Assembly: GCA_907163375.1 (NCBI GenBank)
Contig: CAJQUW010009236.1
Span: forward strand, 124,001 to 188,000
Direction: 5' to 3'
DNA from: Prostheceraeus crozeri
Lineage: Eukaryota; Platyhelminthes; Polycladida; Euryleptidae
Length of the DNA stretch: 64,000 nucleotides
The position numbers and the translations under genes are program-made. This document shows positions 18,490-28,196 of this stretch, one piece after another. How positions within the stretch are numbered: the first letter of the stretch is position 1; the number at the start of each line of letters is the position of its first letter. The notes beneath the pieces are model-generated. The model was not told the origin of the DNA. It was given only the letters and a program-made list of their open reading frames with translations, and did no database searches.

Positions 18490-19579
18490 TTAAAAGTTAC
18501 GAGTGTCTCCCACCTCCACATTTTGTAGATCCTGGTGCGTTATCCAGCTATTGAATGAATCAGGATATCCCTTCCATTTAACTAGATATTTCCTTTGATT
18601 GCCATGACCTTTCTTCCTAATTATTTTGTCAATCATATACACCTCTTCACTTCTGTCTACTACTTGCAATTCATAAGAGTAAAATTTTCCTTCAATTGGA
18701 TTGCCATGGTAATCTATTAATTTATACATGGTGGGTCTAAATTTTGTATTTACTTCATCTACAAAAAAACTCTTCTTCAGTCCAATTAGGTAGATACCCC
18801 TTCTCAAATGTAGACTTAACCTTTGAAATCCGAACTCTATCACCAACATTTATTTTCTTTTCATTGGAAATGTTTTTCGCTTTCTTATCATACAATCGAA
18901 GCCATACATCCATCGCATTATCTGGGGTAACATCGACAGGTTTCATCTTAATGATTCGATGGTAGCTTTCATTGTAATTCTTAACAAATTTCTGAAGCTC
19001 ATCTACCCAAACATGTGTATTTTTTGCAGTGAAATAGCGCCATATTTTTGTCTTCAGTGTGCGATTGAACCTCTCAACCATGGCAGCTTTATAAGCACTT
19101 TTAACACTAAACAATTCCACATTATGACTTTTAAGGAGACTTCGAACATGAGAGTTTTCGAATTCCTTCCCTTGATCGGTCTGTATTCTTTGCGGAACAC
19201 GCCCCTCATCGAAAATGCTCTGAAAAGCCGCTTCAACTTCTGGTCCTCGTTTAGATTTCAGCGCACGTGCCCAAGCATAGCGAGATAAAATATCTATTAC
19301 GGTTAAGATGTATTTATAGCCATCATTGTACTGTGATATCTGTTGCATGTCAGCCAAGTCCGCTTGCCATTGACTATCTATATTGTTAACAACATATTTT
19401 CTCGTTGGAAACCGCTTTCTCGCATTTTTGTGAAGAGTGTAAGTCGGTTGACTCCTTAACCACTTCTTGACTTTCTCTATCCCCACACCTGCTGCACGAG
19501 CTAGAACCTCCGGACGACTGAAACTTGCGGGGTGATTTAAGTCGTAATAAATCTTTCTGAGTTTCACTGCTGTACTCAT
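18490..19579 (-). CDS. INT: Retroviral-type integrase with chromodomain, single frameshift
   Basis: This enzyme inserts the element and makes the 6-bp duplication. The first frame (19579 down to 18755) holds the RVE core with DLADM, TDQGKEF and AAMVERFNRT as the D, D, E residues, the last two about 35 apart. It is followed by a DRVRI-type SH3-like segment. The reading frame then breaks at a run of seven A (18763-18769). The continuing frame (to 18490) encodes a chromodomain (VEKI-like, then KYLVKWKGYPDSFNSWITHQDL), which is standard for Polinton integrases. The break may be a real inactivating indel, a sequencing error in a homopolymer, or recoding. Start at 19579 chosen because the upstream 21 codons lack family character. 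Confidence 0.88.
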
Positions 19580-19712
19580 CGTCTTTGTTCTGATTTGCAC
19601 GCGTATTACTCCCACAGCAACTGCTAACACAATTGATATCAACCTCTATTCCCTCTTCTCCTTTACCTTCGAGCGCAGATTTCAAACAGCAGCAAAACTT
19701 TTGTAGCGACAT
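19386..19712 (-). CDS. Possible small Cys-rich protein overlapping the integrase 5' end, 108 aa
   Basis: It starts MSLQKFCCCLKSALEGKG and continues with SSCCG, giving a cluster of Cys near the N-terminus that could be palmitoylated. The tail overlaps the integrase frame by about 190 nt and looks like shadow sequence (Ser-rich, low complexity). An AT-rich ATATAAATT lies just upstream. It could be a separate short protein or the first exon of a spliced integrase RNA. The open 5' part before the integrase start (19580-19712) is otherwise unexplained. Confidence 0.35.
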   Translation of the reverse strand: MSLQKFCCCLKSALEGKGEEGIEVDINCVSSCCGSNTRANQNKDDEYSSETQKDLLRLKSPRKFQSSGGSSSCSRCGDRESQEVVKESTDLHSSQKCEKAVSNEKICC

Positions 19713-19746
19713 GATATGAGAGAAGCAAAGCTTAATTTATATTTGC

Positions 19747-20397
19747 TTAATATTTACTATAATCCTTTCCAACACGCATTGAGCGCCTAGTAGCTCTTTT
19801 TGGTTGAAGATCATCGGGATCATGAAGCTCTCGCTTGACCGCCATCGTGGGTGTTTTACTTTTTGTTTCATCTTGTAAGTGACCCTTGTCCAACTCATTC
19901 ACAGTCGGTCCTCCAATAATATTGTGTGGTACATTTTGATCAGATAAAATTTTCTGAAAATATGACCACCCTTGTGGTGCACCTAGTTTTCGCCTTACAT
20001 CTCTAACAGCATATTGCAGAAGGTCATCTATGTGACTATTTCTAATAACATCACCAGTTGTTTCATCTATTATCTCCCCTCTCTCATTGAACTTCACATG
20101 TGGATCAATGAAGTCAAATAATCGCTCAGCGCGCACACGATATGGTCGAGGTGTTGACAAGGTTATAAATCGTCGCAACTTATCACGAATCTGTCGCCTC
20201 TCATCAATGTTTTCAGCTGCTAACTGCATTCGTCGATAGGGATCCTTAATCTTCTGAATTTCCATATCCTTTTGTGTTAGTTCCTTAAGTTGATTCGTAA
20301 TAGGTTGATCTATATTTTTGACTTCCTGTGCACTTTGTAATGTAGTCAATTGTACATACTCCTCTTGAGGAATGACTACCATCTTTGAATACGACAT
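19747..20397 (-). CDS. Conserved-type Polinton protein, coiled N-terminus, about 216 aa, unknown role
   Basis: Start at 20397 chosen (MSYSKMVVIPQEEY); the earlier Met at 20427 adds ten hydrophobic residues. Features are a predicted helix/coiled region at about 20-80 (LTQKDMEIQKIKDPYRRMQLA), then a compact module around VKFNERGEI...SHIDDLLQYAVRDVRRKL...PQGWSYFQKIL, and a basic tail. The IDDLLQYA-type module lies next to the ATPase. A 297-aa mini-Polinton protein at 51359-52252 has a comparable coiled head followed by a DLLRGADLNNYAVEDLIKY module. I regard them as possible counterparts. A structural or scaffold role is inferred from position only. Confidence 0.55.
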   Translation of the reverse strand: MSYSKMVVIPQEEYVQLTTLQSAQEVKNIDQPITNQLKELTQKDMEIQKIKDPYRRMQLAAENIDERRQIRDKLRRFITLSTPRPYRVRAERLFDFIDPHVKFNERGEIIDETTGDVIRNSHIDDLLQYAVRDVRRKLGAPQGWSYFQKILSDQNVPHNIIGGPTVNELDKGHLQDETKSKTPTMAVKRELHDPDDLQPKRATRRSMRVGKDYSKY

Positions 20398-20436
20398 GTT
20401 TGAAAATAATAAGGCAACAAAGTACATTGCTTAAAA

Positions 20437-21072
20437 CTAACTGTGAACCGAGAAAACTGTCATTGGTTCAGCGGAATTAGGTATGATATTTGTTCGAAAT
20501 CGAAGTCGTTCCGGACATTCCTGGGTTAGATCAATAAATAGATAGCCATGTGGTTTCTTAGTTACATCTTCATATATTTTTGAAAGAACTTTAGGTTGTT
20601 GAGGTAATATCTGTCTACTGAGATGATGTATCTGACTGCTGTCTCTTGGATTTTTAAATATTGCCAAATAATGTGTATTCAAACTCCTAGTTCTTTGCTC
20701 TTTCCCTCCATCAAAAATGTTTTGGGTGATATAGATAATAAAAGCTTCCCTATGATGTGCAGTTTGAATGAACATTTCAGTTACATCCTTTGAAGATTTG
20801 CTTTCACGTAATAGATCATCTAATACTAGTAAGTCACCTGCTTTGATGTCTTCAGTTGTCGGTAACCCTTGCTTCACATCATAACCTTTCTGGCGAAGTG
20901 CAGAATGTAGTTGTGGTTGAAATATGCCATAACACCATTTAACTCTTTTAATTTCTTTATTAAACATCTCATTTCTAAATTGTAGTAATTGAGTTACAAA
21001 AGTAGTTTTACCGGACTGACTTGGTCCGGCCACACACATTGTGCGATCAGTGAATAGGCGAAAATCTGTCAT
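20437..21072 (-). CDS. ATPase: Genome-packaging ATPase (FtsK/HerA, A32-like), 211 aa
   Basis: Walker A is GPSQSGKTT at about residues 16-24. Walker B is LLVLDDL near residue 82. A sensor-type segment IIYITQNIFDGGKEQRTRSLNTHY follows, as in A32-family packaging ATPases. The size is normal for Polintons. It pumps DNA into preformed capsids. It is followed 39 nt later by the IDDLLQYA protein and the integrase. No stop or frameshift. Confidence 0.92.
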   Translation of the reverse strand: MTDFRLFTDRTMCVAGPSQSGKTTFVTQLLQFRNEMFNKEIKRVKWCYGIFQPQLHSALRQKGYDVKQGLPTTEDIKAGDLLVLDDLLRESKSSKDVTEMFIQTAHHREAFIIYITQNIFDGGKEQRTRSLNTHYLAIFKNPRDSSQIHHLSRQILPQQPKVLSKIYEDVTKKPHGYLFIDLTQECPERLRFRTNIIPNSAEPMTVFSVHS

Positions 21073-21149
21073 CCTGAAATTTCAAAAAGCTTTAAAGACC
21101 AACACCCACCAGTTTGCTTAGAATAAAACAAGTCATGTTCCATAACAAC

Positions 21150-21155
21150 TTTATT
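21150..21155 (-). terminator. Poly(A) signal of the 248-aa gene
   Basis: AATAAA on the minus strand, 27 nt past the stop codon at 21182. Confidence 0.65.
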
Positions 21156-21181
21156 TACATTTAGAAACTTTCATTTCACAT

Positions 21182-21928
21182 TCACAGCATTTGTGTTTCC
21201 TCATCAATGTCAGCATTAAAATAACTTCTCGCGTCAATTTGAGCATCTTGGCGTTTCAATTTCAACTTAACACTCCCTTCCTTGGATTTCCGTCCCCGCT
21301 TTTTGCTTTCTTCAACATCCTTCCCATCTTTTGAAGTAGATTTATCGATGGTGATTAAACACTTATCAATCGGCATTGGCTCATAAACCAACTGTAGAAC
21401 TTTCATTTGTAACGATGCCACTTTTCCGGTTGAGCCGTGAGCACCAATGTATAGACCGTTGACGTGTATTAAACCCATGTATCGTCCGCGCTTCAGATCA
21501 TCACACTCCATTGTATTTCCAAGTAGATCGAATGCTTGAAAGTGATCGGACAATTTCAAGAATAGCGTATCGAACTCGGGTAAATCCTTATAGCCACTTC
21601 CTTCCTCTAACGCCTTCCTCCAATGTGTAGGAGCACTTTCGGGCAACACAACGCATTCCTTCGCCAAAGAGTCGATGGTTTTGAGTATCATCTGCTGCCA
21701 TTTCGGAAAGGTTACTCGCATTTGTCTCATGTTGCTATAACCAGATGAAGACATACCATTACTGTGGAAAAATGGAACTTGAAGGTAGAAACCATCGTCA
21801 CCATAGCTCAACGTTTGGAAGTAAAAGGTATTTCCAATCCCTTGAACCTTCCTTGTCGGTCGGAATTTAAAGAGATCACGTTCAAATGAGTCGCTCTCCT
21901 CTCTAACTATAAACATTTTTTGAGACAT
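21182..21928 (-). CDS. Unrecognised Polinton protein, 248 aa
   Basis: A globular, beta-rich N-terminal 190 residues (FYFQTLSYGDDGFYLQVPFF, then RYMGLIHVNGLYIGAHG and a MKVLQLVYEP strand) precede a Lys/Glu/Ser-rich linker (KKRGRKSKEG) and an acidic tail. This could be an ssDNA-binding-like layout (fold, basic linker, acidic C-terminus), but no motif proves it. It has its own TATA box (minus TATATAAG at 22016-22023, 88 nt upstream) and its own poly(A) signal. It is therefore an independent unit, likely expressed early, unlike the closely packed virion genes. Confidence 0.65.
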   Translation of the reverse strand: MSQKMFIVREESDSFERDLFKFRPTRKVQGIGNTFYFQTLSYGDDGFYLQVPFFHSNGMSSSGYSNMRQMRVTFPKWQQMILKTIDSLAKECVVLPESAPTHWRKALEEGSGYKDLPEFDTLFLKLSDHFQAFDLLGNTMECDDLKRGRYMGLIHVNGLYIGAHGSTGKVASLQMKVLQLVYEPMPIDKCLITIDKSTSKDGKDVEESKKRGRKSKEGSVKLKLKRQDAQIDARSYFNADIDEETQML

Positions 21929-22015
21929 GATTCAATGTTGTACTTATTCGGAGCTTTTCAACCGTCAGCGATGAATGATAGCTTGAAAGTGATTAAAGAG
22001 TACAAGCGCGTCTCT

Positions 22016-22058
22016 CTTATATACATATTCACATGAGTCATCAATCAATGATGACGTG
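22016..22058 (-). promoter_or_regulatory. Promoter of the 248-aa gene: AP-1/CRE-like plus TATA
   Basis: Minus-strand GTATATAAG at 22016-22024. Upstream on the minus strand are an AP-1-like TGATGACTCA (22034-22043) and a CRE-like ACACGTCA (about 22052-22059). The GTATATAAG 9-mer is identical to those at 4536 (plus) and 23199 (minus). Confidence 0.65.
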
Positions 22059-22077
22059 TCAATCCATGATTCGTCGT

Positions 22078-22470
22078 CTACAGCAACACTGCGGCACCTG
22101 CTACAACTTTCCCTAGTGGACTGTTGAGTACATTGTAAATGCTGTTTCCAATATCATTCAACATATTCAAAAATCCACCACCTCCACGCTGAACTAAGTT
22201 CCGCCTTTTCATATCACTGCTTCTTGGATTTGAAAATTTTCTAATGCTGTTTAGAGAATCAGTACTCAATAAAGGTTTGTATATTGGGAGGCATTTGTGT
22301 ATTGCAAAAGCCAAATCACGGATGAAATCATCACTTGAGTTTTGAATTAATTTGCACTTAACTTTATTGTTTCGCATGCTGTTTAACTTTCGCAACGCCT
22401 TCTTAAACTGACTTGAAGGTCTAAAAGAACCATTCTTCCGAGAAAAAGATGCCTTTCGTTTTGCAGTCAT
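22078..22470 (-). CDS. Small Polinton protein with lytic-like C-terminal tail, about 130 aa
   Basis: Start at 22470 (MTAKRKASF) is preferred to the ATG at 22506, since the extra 12 residues are hydrophobic noise. A basic N-terminus precedes a helical DFIRDLAFAIHKCLPIYKP segment and RSSDMKRRNLVQRGGGGFL. It ends with a Gly/Ala hydrophobic stretch (about 30 residues). The pattern helix, then KRxxLVQxGGGFL, then hydrophobic end recurs among small Polinton proteins as I recall them. A membrane-active role like adenovirus protein VI is possible but unproven. It lies between two genes with their own promoters and has no obvious TATA. Confidence 0.55.
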   Translation of the reverse strand: MTAKRKASFSRKNGSFRPSSQFKKALRKLNSMRNNKVKCKLIQNSSDDFIRDLAFAIHKCLPIYKPLLSTDSLNSIRKFSNPRSSDMKRRNLVQRGGGGFLNMLNDIGNSIYNVLNSPLGKVVAGAAVLL

Positions 22471-22531
22471 TTTTATTGTGTTAAAAGCATTTATGAAAAT
22501 ACACATTTTTGCTTAGTTCCATGCAACAAAG

Positions 22532-23143
22532 TCAAACGGTAACAGATGGTAGGTCGTAGTCATCAACATCACTCAAAGTCTGAGTCGTTGCAGTTATAAG
22601 CTGTTCTATATTACACATTAAATCCTTTGATAGAGGACAGCATGAACAGCATGGTTTTGAAGCGAAGACTTTTAAAAGATTAGCATAGTATGCTCTAAAC
22701 TTGATTATGTCCCGGTCATCTTGCACTGCCACATTGACGCTCATCGATGGGGGTCCGGTAAACATGTCCACCTTGAATTTACCACCATTTTCATCATAGT
22801 GGCTAAATACGATTATATCATGCAAACAAGTCTTCAATTTCCGTGTTCTCATTTCACAATAGCAACGAGAACTCTGTGGAATAGCTTCCGTCAAACTCAG
22901 AGGCTTGAACACTTCATCGAGCCAAAATCGTAGTACTCGCGTAAGGGCATTGGTCAATATCCTCATTAAGAGTTTCTGAAGTTCAATATCATCTTCACAA
23001 TGATAGAATGTGACAATATCCTCCATCAGATCTATGAGATCAGCTTTGTAACCAATAACATCATTTGCAGAGTAGAAAATCTTGCTAGTAAACAGATTGT
23101 CTTTGTGAATAATTGAAACAGGAATGATCGTGGTAAATGGCAT
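22532..23143 (-). CDS. Unrecognised Polinton protein, 203 aa
   Basis: The N-terminal 90 residues look alpha/beta with a helical LMEDIVTFYHCEDDIELQKLLMRILTNAL segment. The second half has a Cys cluster PCCSCCP near residue 165 and an acidic end. I do not recognise a family. The start at 23143 lies 56 nt downstream of a minus-strand GTATATAAG (23199-23207), with CCAAT and a 13-nt AP-1-like palindrome further up. It is therefore very likely an early, separately transcribed gene. Confidence 0.6.
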   Translation of the reverse strand: MPFTTIIPVSIIHKDNLFTSKIFYSANDVIGYKADLIDLMEDIVTFYHCEDDIELQKLLMRILTNALTRVLRFWLDEVFKPLSLTEAIPQSSRCYCEMRTRKLKTCLHDIIVFSHYDENGGKFKVDMFTGPPSMSVNVAVQDDRDIIKFRAYYANLLKVFASKPCCSCCPLSKDLMCNIEQLITATTQTLSDVDDYDLPSVTV

Positions 23144-23198
23144 GTTTATTAATGTCTACAATCCTCAACAAGTATGGTTGTAATAGAAGTGTGATAAT

Positions 23199-23256
23199 CT
23201 TATATACAAAAGCTGCACAATAGCAACCAATCACAGACACGCATGATGACTCATCA
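23199..23256 (-). promoter_or_regulatory. Promoter of the 203-aa gene: TATA, CCAAT, AP-1-like palindrome
   Basis: GTATATAAG on the minus strand at 23199-23207, a CCAAT box (minus ATTGG) at 23227-23231 and TGATGACTCATCA, palindromic around its centre, at 23244-23256, overlapping the stop codon of the RING gene. Confidence 0.65.
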
Positions 23257-23760
23257 TGAACGATATACAGTGACTGTTGAAATTATTTCTTCATCACAAA
23301 GGGGACAAAATGTAGTTTCCAAGGGTATATAGCATGTAGAACACATGACAAAATGAGAACATGGTAAGAAGAGAAGGGATTTTTCCCGTTCAAAACACCT
23401 AATGCAGTTCCGTTCACATAATAGTTTAAACGTCTCTGTTTCTAATTTCTTTCTGAAGTCACTTTCATTGTTAGAACATTTTGATAGATCAATTGAAGGT
23501 TTCACTTTTTTTATCTCCGTTTCAGAAAGTTCCAATTTCATCCTCCTAATTTCACTGTCTTTATAATGTAGCATTGAGAAATCTTCTATCCAACTACGAT
23601 CCAATTTAGCATTCATGGTATGCTCATCCAGATCCATTAGTCGTTCAACTAAATCACCAGGTTTGATATTTTCATTTAGATTTGTAACAGTTTCTATAGC
23701 CTTTAGCGAATAACCAAGGTCTCTTGCAACAATCCATGAAATTGGGAAACTAACCATCAA
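23254..23760 (-). CDS. IAP-type RING finger protein without BIR domain, 168 aa
   Basis: The C-terminal about 45 residues form a C3HC4 RING of the IAP kind: CIRCFEREKSLLFLPCSH, then CSTCYIPLETTFCPLCDEEI, ending in a short TVTVYRS tail like the end of IAP proteins, where the tail helps dimerisation. No BIR repeat is present. A DLGYSLKAIETVTNL segment near residue 15 could be a small UBA-like helix bundle. An E3 ubiquitin ligase acting on host death or defence proteins is the natural guess. It is the outermost gene at the right end, a typical site for host-interaction genes. A minus-strand TATAAATA (23773-23780) lies only 13 nt upstream, so a shorter product is possible. Confidence 0.75.
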   Translation of the reverse strand: MMVSFPISWIVARDLGYSLKAIETVTNLNENIKPGDLVERLMDLDEHTMNAKLDRSWIEDFSMLHYKDSEIRRMKLELSETEIKKVKPSIDLSKCSNNESDFRKKLETETFKLLCERNCIRCFEREKSLLFLPCSHFVMCSTCYIPLETTFCPLCDEEIISTVTVYRS

Positions 23761-23791
23761 GCAACTTCCACGTATTTATAACTTAACCTAG

Positions 23792-24163
23792 TTATGAAAA
23801 TAAATAAAATTGTCATCATAGTCACAATGGCCACAATTGTCGCATTCGAGCAAGCAGTCTCAAAACAAACACCTGTTTAAGTACCGAAATAGATGTTCGC
23901 ATCCCTATTCTAATTCACATACTCTAATTCAATTTCGGAACAAGCCGTTCCGAATCATTGAGTATTATCTCAATTCTCCTATCAATCGGAACGCGGTTCC
24001 TATTTACATGTTCCTATCCATGTTCGCATCCATTCGCAATTCGGAACATGTTCATATCCATGTTCGCATTCGCAATTCGGAACATGTTCGCATTGGCAAT
24101 TCGGAACACATGTTCCAATCCATGTTCGCATCCACTATCAGTGCGTCCGCAATTCTAACTACT
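23792..24163 (-). repeat. Polinton right terminal inverted repeat (372 bp)
   Basis: Reverse complement of 3615-3986 with about one difference. Apparent frames inside both repeats are identical and are considered non-coding. Confidence 0.95.
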
Positions 24164-25471
24164 CTTGTCTCAGTGTCCAATGAGATTCGCTTGTGTATGA
24201 GGTAGCTGAAGTGATGTAGATGGGTGCATGCTTCAACCAGCAATGCAAGCAACGACTACAGCGCGTCATCGTAGACTAGACCAGAGCTGGAAAAATTCCC
24301 CTGAATTTTTTAATTCCAATTCCAGTCGAAACAGTTCAATTCAATTCAATTCCAATTCCATGATAAAATTCAATTCCGATAGTTGCATGACGCGTATAGT
24401 GTATTATGCTAATGTATCTAACGTTTGGTCGTTTGAATCTAACCCATGTGCCCTTATCCTATCCTCGTTGTTCCTGTGTGCCGTTCCCTGCGTCGTTTCT
24501 ATGTTCGTTCGCATGTTCATAATTCATATTTCTTGTGTACATGTATGCATGTAGCCAGTCAGCCTACGCCAATTCCGTTTCGTAAAGGAGATATTCAATA
24601 TCTCGTGAAAAAAATTAAATTAAATTAACAGTCAGCAAAGAATCAAAAACTGAGAGAAAGAGAGAGAGAGAGAGATGAGATGCGAAGAAATCTATTAATA
24701 AACTGACAGAAGAAGAAATTCAATGTGCGAATAACGTGATTGTTGATGAAAGAAAAACGACGATTAGAATGATATCATGAAAACTAATAAATGGTCCATG
24801 TTAAAAAAGGAGATTAAAAATTCCGTGATAAGAGCGAAATGAGGTCATGTCGAAAGCTAACGAGCAGAGATTAAAAGAAACTCTTTCAATTTTCAAAAGA
24901 AAATGGATTTATCGTCAAGTCTCGAAAATTTGTATAAATTAGAAACGATGAGAAATTGACACAACAACAATTACCAACAACAACATACACGACATCTTCA
25001 GTAGCTGTTAGAAGAACTCCGGGCTCTCGAGGTGTAACTTAACAGAAGTAGTAACAACAACTGCCTACCAGCGAACAACAACATAGCAGCGTACGCGGCA
25101 ACACATCAGCGAGCGCGATTGAAGACTGACGGTATAGCCTAAGTGACACTGATATTTATGATATTATTTTGGTATAAGTGAGTCCGATCGAATTGAAGTG
25201 AATTCAACATTAAGAAGTGAACTGTAAGTGTAAAGCTTTTCTTTTATCGTTGAGTATCGTATCTGTATAACTATAGTCTTGAAAATTAATATTGTTAATT
25301 GTTGTGATCGGAAGTTGAATAATAGTTCATAAATAATTAATTCATTAATTATTAGAATAATTTGTTGACACTGTCTATATTGTGATTTGAACTGACACGG
25401 TTGCTGCCCTTCAATGCAGTGTTAATTTTCCTCTTTCCAAACCAATTGTTTTTCGTGTGTACAACATTTAA

Positions 25472-28196
25472 CCTTCTAACGGTAATGAAACAAAATCACA
25501 CTAACGGTAAATGGGGTCAGCGTATGACCCCACTGGTTCTAATATCAATTATTCCCCAATTATAAGCAAAATTGCGTCTTCTGTAGGCTGCAGTTGTAAT
25601 AAGCGTTGTACCAGTAAATCTTAGAACATGCAAATAGGCTTATTTTATGCATGCTACTGCATGTGCAATGTGCAAAGAGGTCATAATAGTAAATGGGGTC
25701 ATAGGCTGACCCCACGTATCCACAGTGTAATAATAATTATCTCCACAGTTATAATAAACATCAATAATAAACATAATTGCGTCGCAAGTAGCCGGTTGTA
25801 GTAGCAAACGTTGTATATCATGTTTTGGCACTATAGGCTGAGTACAGCTGAGCGTATTTTGTGGATGTATGTACGTGCAATCTGCAATGTAAAGTCATGT
25901 ACTGTTCCTGGTACTGGTTGCTGCTCCGTTTTCCTTTCAGAACTATGAAACATTTTGAATTGTTTGCGTCATTATATCCCACATATTGTCTGTAGTCAAA
26001 ACAAAGTAAATTATATCTAAAACTTAATACGTTGTCTATCAAAAATACTATACATGTAATTGCAAACCCCATGTGCAGTCTAGGACATGAGTCACAGAAA
26101 ATGTGATCTTTGCAGATAAAAGTAGTACAAACACTGCACCTTACTGTAGCTTTCCTGTCCAAATTCCTTGGGCATGATTTGCAACGTCCACGCTTTGGGG
26201 AAGAATCCCCAGTTGCATTCAGTTTTAATCTGGGCTGAAGAGGACCTTGGACTTCGTCTGGACAGCGTCTTCCGACGAAATCTTCAATCAATTGAGAGCC
26301 GAGATCAAATAGAAACATCCGCCGACGATGACTCTTGCTTTTGTTGTACTCAACCAAGGAGGTGTAAACAATAAATGAATTTACTGCAGCAGTGTCGATG
26401 ATAAAAGAAAATACCACCATGGGCCATCGACGAGTCCTCTTGCAGCTAATGTGCTGATGAGTTTGTCCAAGGTGTCGACCCCACCTTTTGTGGATTTATA
26501 GTGTTCCACGATTTCTGGTTTACCTCGATCTCCAATTGTTCCTTCTCCGAGGTGCTGTGAGCTTAGGAGCAAAACCTGTTTACCCTTTCGTGAAGAGAAG
26601 GCGACTTAAGTTGCTTCCTGTTTGTAGAAGAACTTACATTCTCCTTCCTTCAAGTGCAGCTGGTTTGCCATTGGAGGCAATTCTCTTCTGTGCTTTCGAA
26701 TTGTCCCCACCATCGATAAATTGTTCCGTCGTAATTCTCTGCATGTTTGCAGAGAAGTATAGAAGTTATCTGTCGTGACATTCCTTCCGCTTCCTGAAAT
26801 TGGCTTTGTCAATTCAAGAACAACTTTTTGCGATAAATTCTTGGTAACTTCATTACCCACTTTGACCAGATAAGGAATGATAGCAAGTGCGTAGAATGAC
26901 GTGGAACAAGTCATAACAAAAAACTTGATCCCATATTTTGCAGGTTTTAGAGGCATCTATTGCCTAAATGAACAGCGTCCACGGAGCAATATCAAGGATT
27001 CATCGATGGTGACACATTCATGAGGCACAAAATGGTTAGGGAGTTGCTTTGTAAAACGTTCGAAGAAGTCACGGATAGGTGCAAACTTGTCACATCTTCT
27101 TCTCGTTGATCTAGTGTCTTTGTCGTCGAAACGAAGAACACGTGTCAGTAATTGGAAACGATAAAGCTTCATCGTCTCAAAGAAGTCTATTTCGGAATCG
27201 TCACTCTCGTCGTCAATAGAATAATCATTGTCGTCATTTGAAGGGCCATCAATTCCTGAAACAAAGAACGTACTGCCTCTGCAGCAGCGCGACGCTTTGG
27301 CCGAGAAGACATATACGATGGAAGTCCTGTTGATGCAGTCGAATTGTCCGAAGCGGAGCAGTCGATATCAAGTAACTCGCGAAGAGTGTGGGCTGATACA
27401 TGCCTTCCTTTAAGAAAACTAGGGTCTGTGATTGAACCCTTGGAGCAATCGTCTTCAAGGTCACTTGTCAGATAATCGTGTGTTACTTCGCTCTCTCGTG
27501 TCTCTGTACTTCGAAATCACGCGACCACCGATGCTGCGATGCATCGAGGTCACGTGATGGGTGCAGAAGCGGATTGCTTGAGTCAGAGCAGCATGCGGTA
27601 ATAAATATAATTGATGATTCGGAATGATGATTTCGTAATATAGACTGTTATAAATTGGCTGTAGACCCACCACTACCAAGAAAATGCGTAGGTAGCCTAT
27701 ATATGCATAGGCCTACACTCTAATAATGGAGATAGGAACAATCTGTAAAACCTAGCTCACTTGAAAGAAACTAGTAAGAAAATTTTTTCAAGAAACAACA
27801 ATCTTATACATACTCTAGGTCTAAATGTAGACTAGGCTTACAGTTGTAATGAGACACTTGACCCAATAAAATGTTCAAATTATTGGTTCGATATGTCAAG
27901 TCAATGCCGGCAGTATCAAAATAGTCGCTTCTAACAACTTGATCATGATATAGCCTTTCGTAAATTACAATGTTGGACGGGGATCAGCATATGACCCCAC
28001 ATTGCCATTAGTGTATTTTTTTTAATTTTGAAGCCGATGAGCGATGTAGATAAGGACAGCGATAATCCAAATAGCACTTATTTTGAGCATAACATACTCT
28101 GAGAATTGTCACAAGCAGTTAGCCATATTCAGTCATGTTTACTTAATAAACATGATCATGAAAAATGAGGTGGGGTCATACGCTGACCCCAATAGG
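25472..28196 (-). mobile_element. piggyBac-1: decayed piggyBac inside hAT2
   Basis: It is flanked by TTAA (25468-25471 and 28197-28200). Near both ends it carries versions of GGGGTCAGCGTATGACCCC: about 25511, 25691, 27967 and 28171. The terminal bases are CCTTCTAACGG on the left and ...CCCCAATAGG on the right, weakly matched. Between them lies a broken transposase on the minus strand. Confidence 0.82.
25818..27240 (-). pseudogene. piggyBac transposase pseudogene (DDE_Tnp_1_7)
   Basis: Reading leftward, separate frames give RVLRFDDKDTRSTRRRCDK with TIDESL (first Asp) at 26957-27172, then RNVTTDNFYTS (second Asp) at 26606-26956, then GGVDTLDKL (third/fourth Asp) at 26381-26572. A C-terminal zinc ribbon (GRCKSCPRN...CSVCTTFICKDH) is at 25818-26420. 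Stops and frameshifts separate the pieces and the N-terminal part is short, so it cannot make an active enzyme. Domain order is normal for piggyBac. Confidence 0.88.

Larger units (their letters stand above)
3615..24163. mobile_element. Polinton/Maverick element (endogenous virus-like transposon), 20.5 kb
   Basis: The element begins AGTAGTTAGAATTGCGG and ends with the reverse complement. It is flanked by the 6-bp duplication CTTGTC (3609-3614 and 24164-24169). 6-bp duplications and AG...CT ends are Polinton hallmarks. It carries the diagnostic genes: protein-primed PolB, RVE integrase, FtsK/HerA-type ATPase, adenain-like protease, and major and minor capsid proteins. The 372-bp terminal repeats differ at about one position, so insertion was recent. 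The integrase has a single frameshift; the other core genes look intact. Confidence 0.95.
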
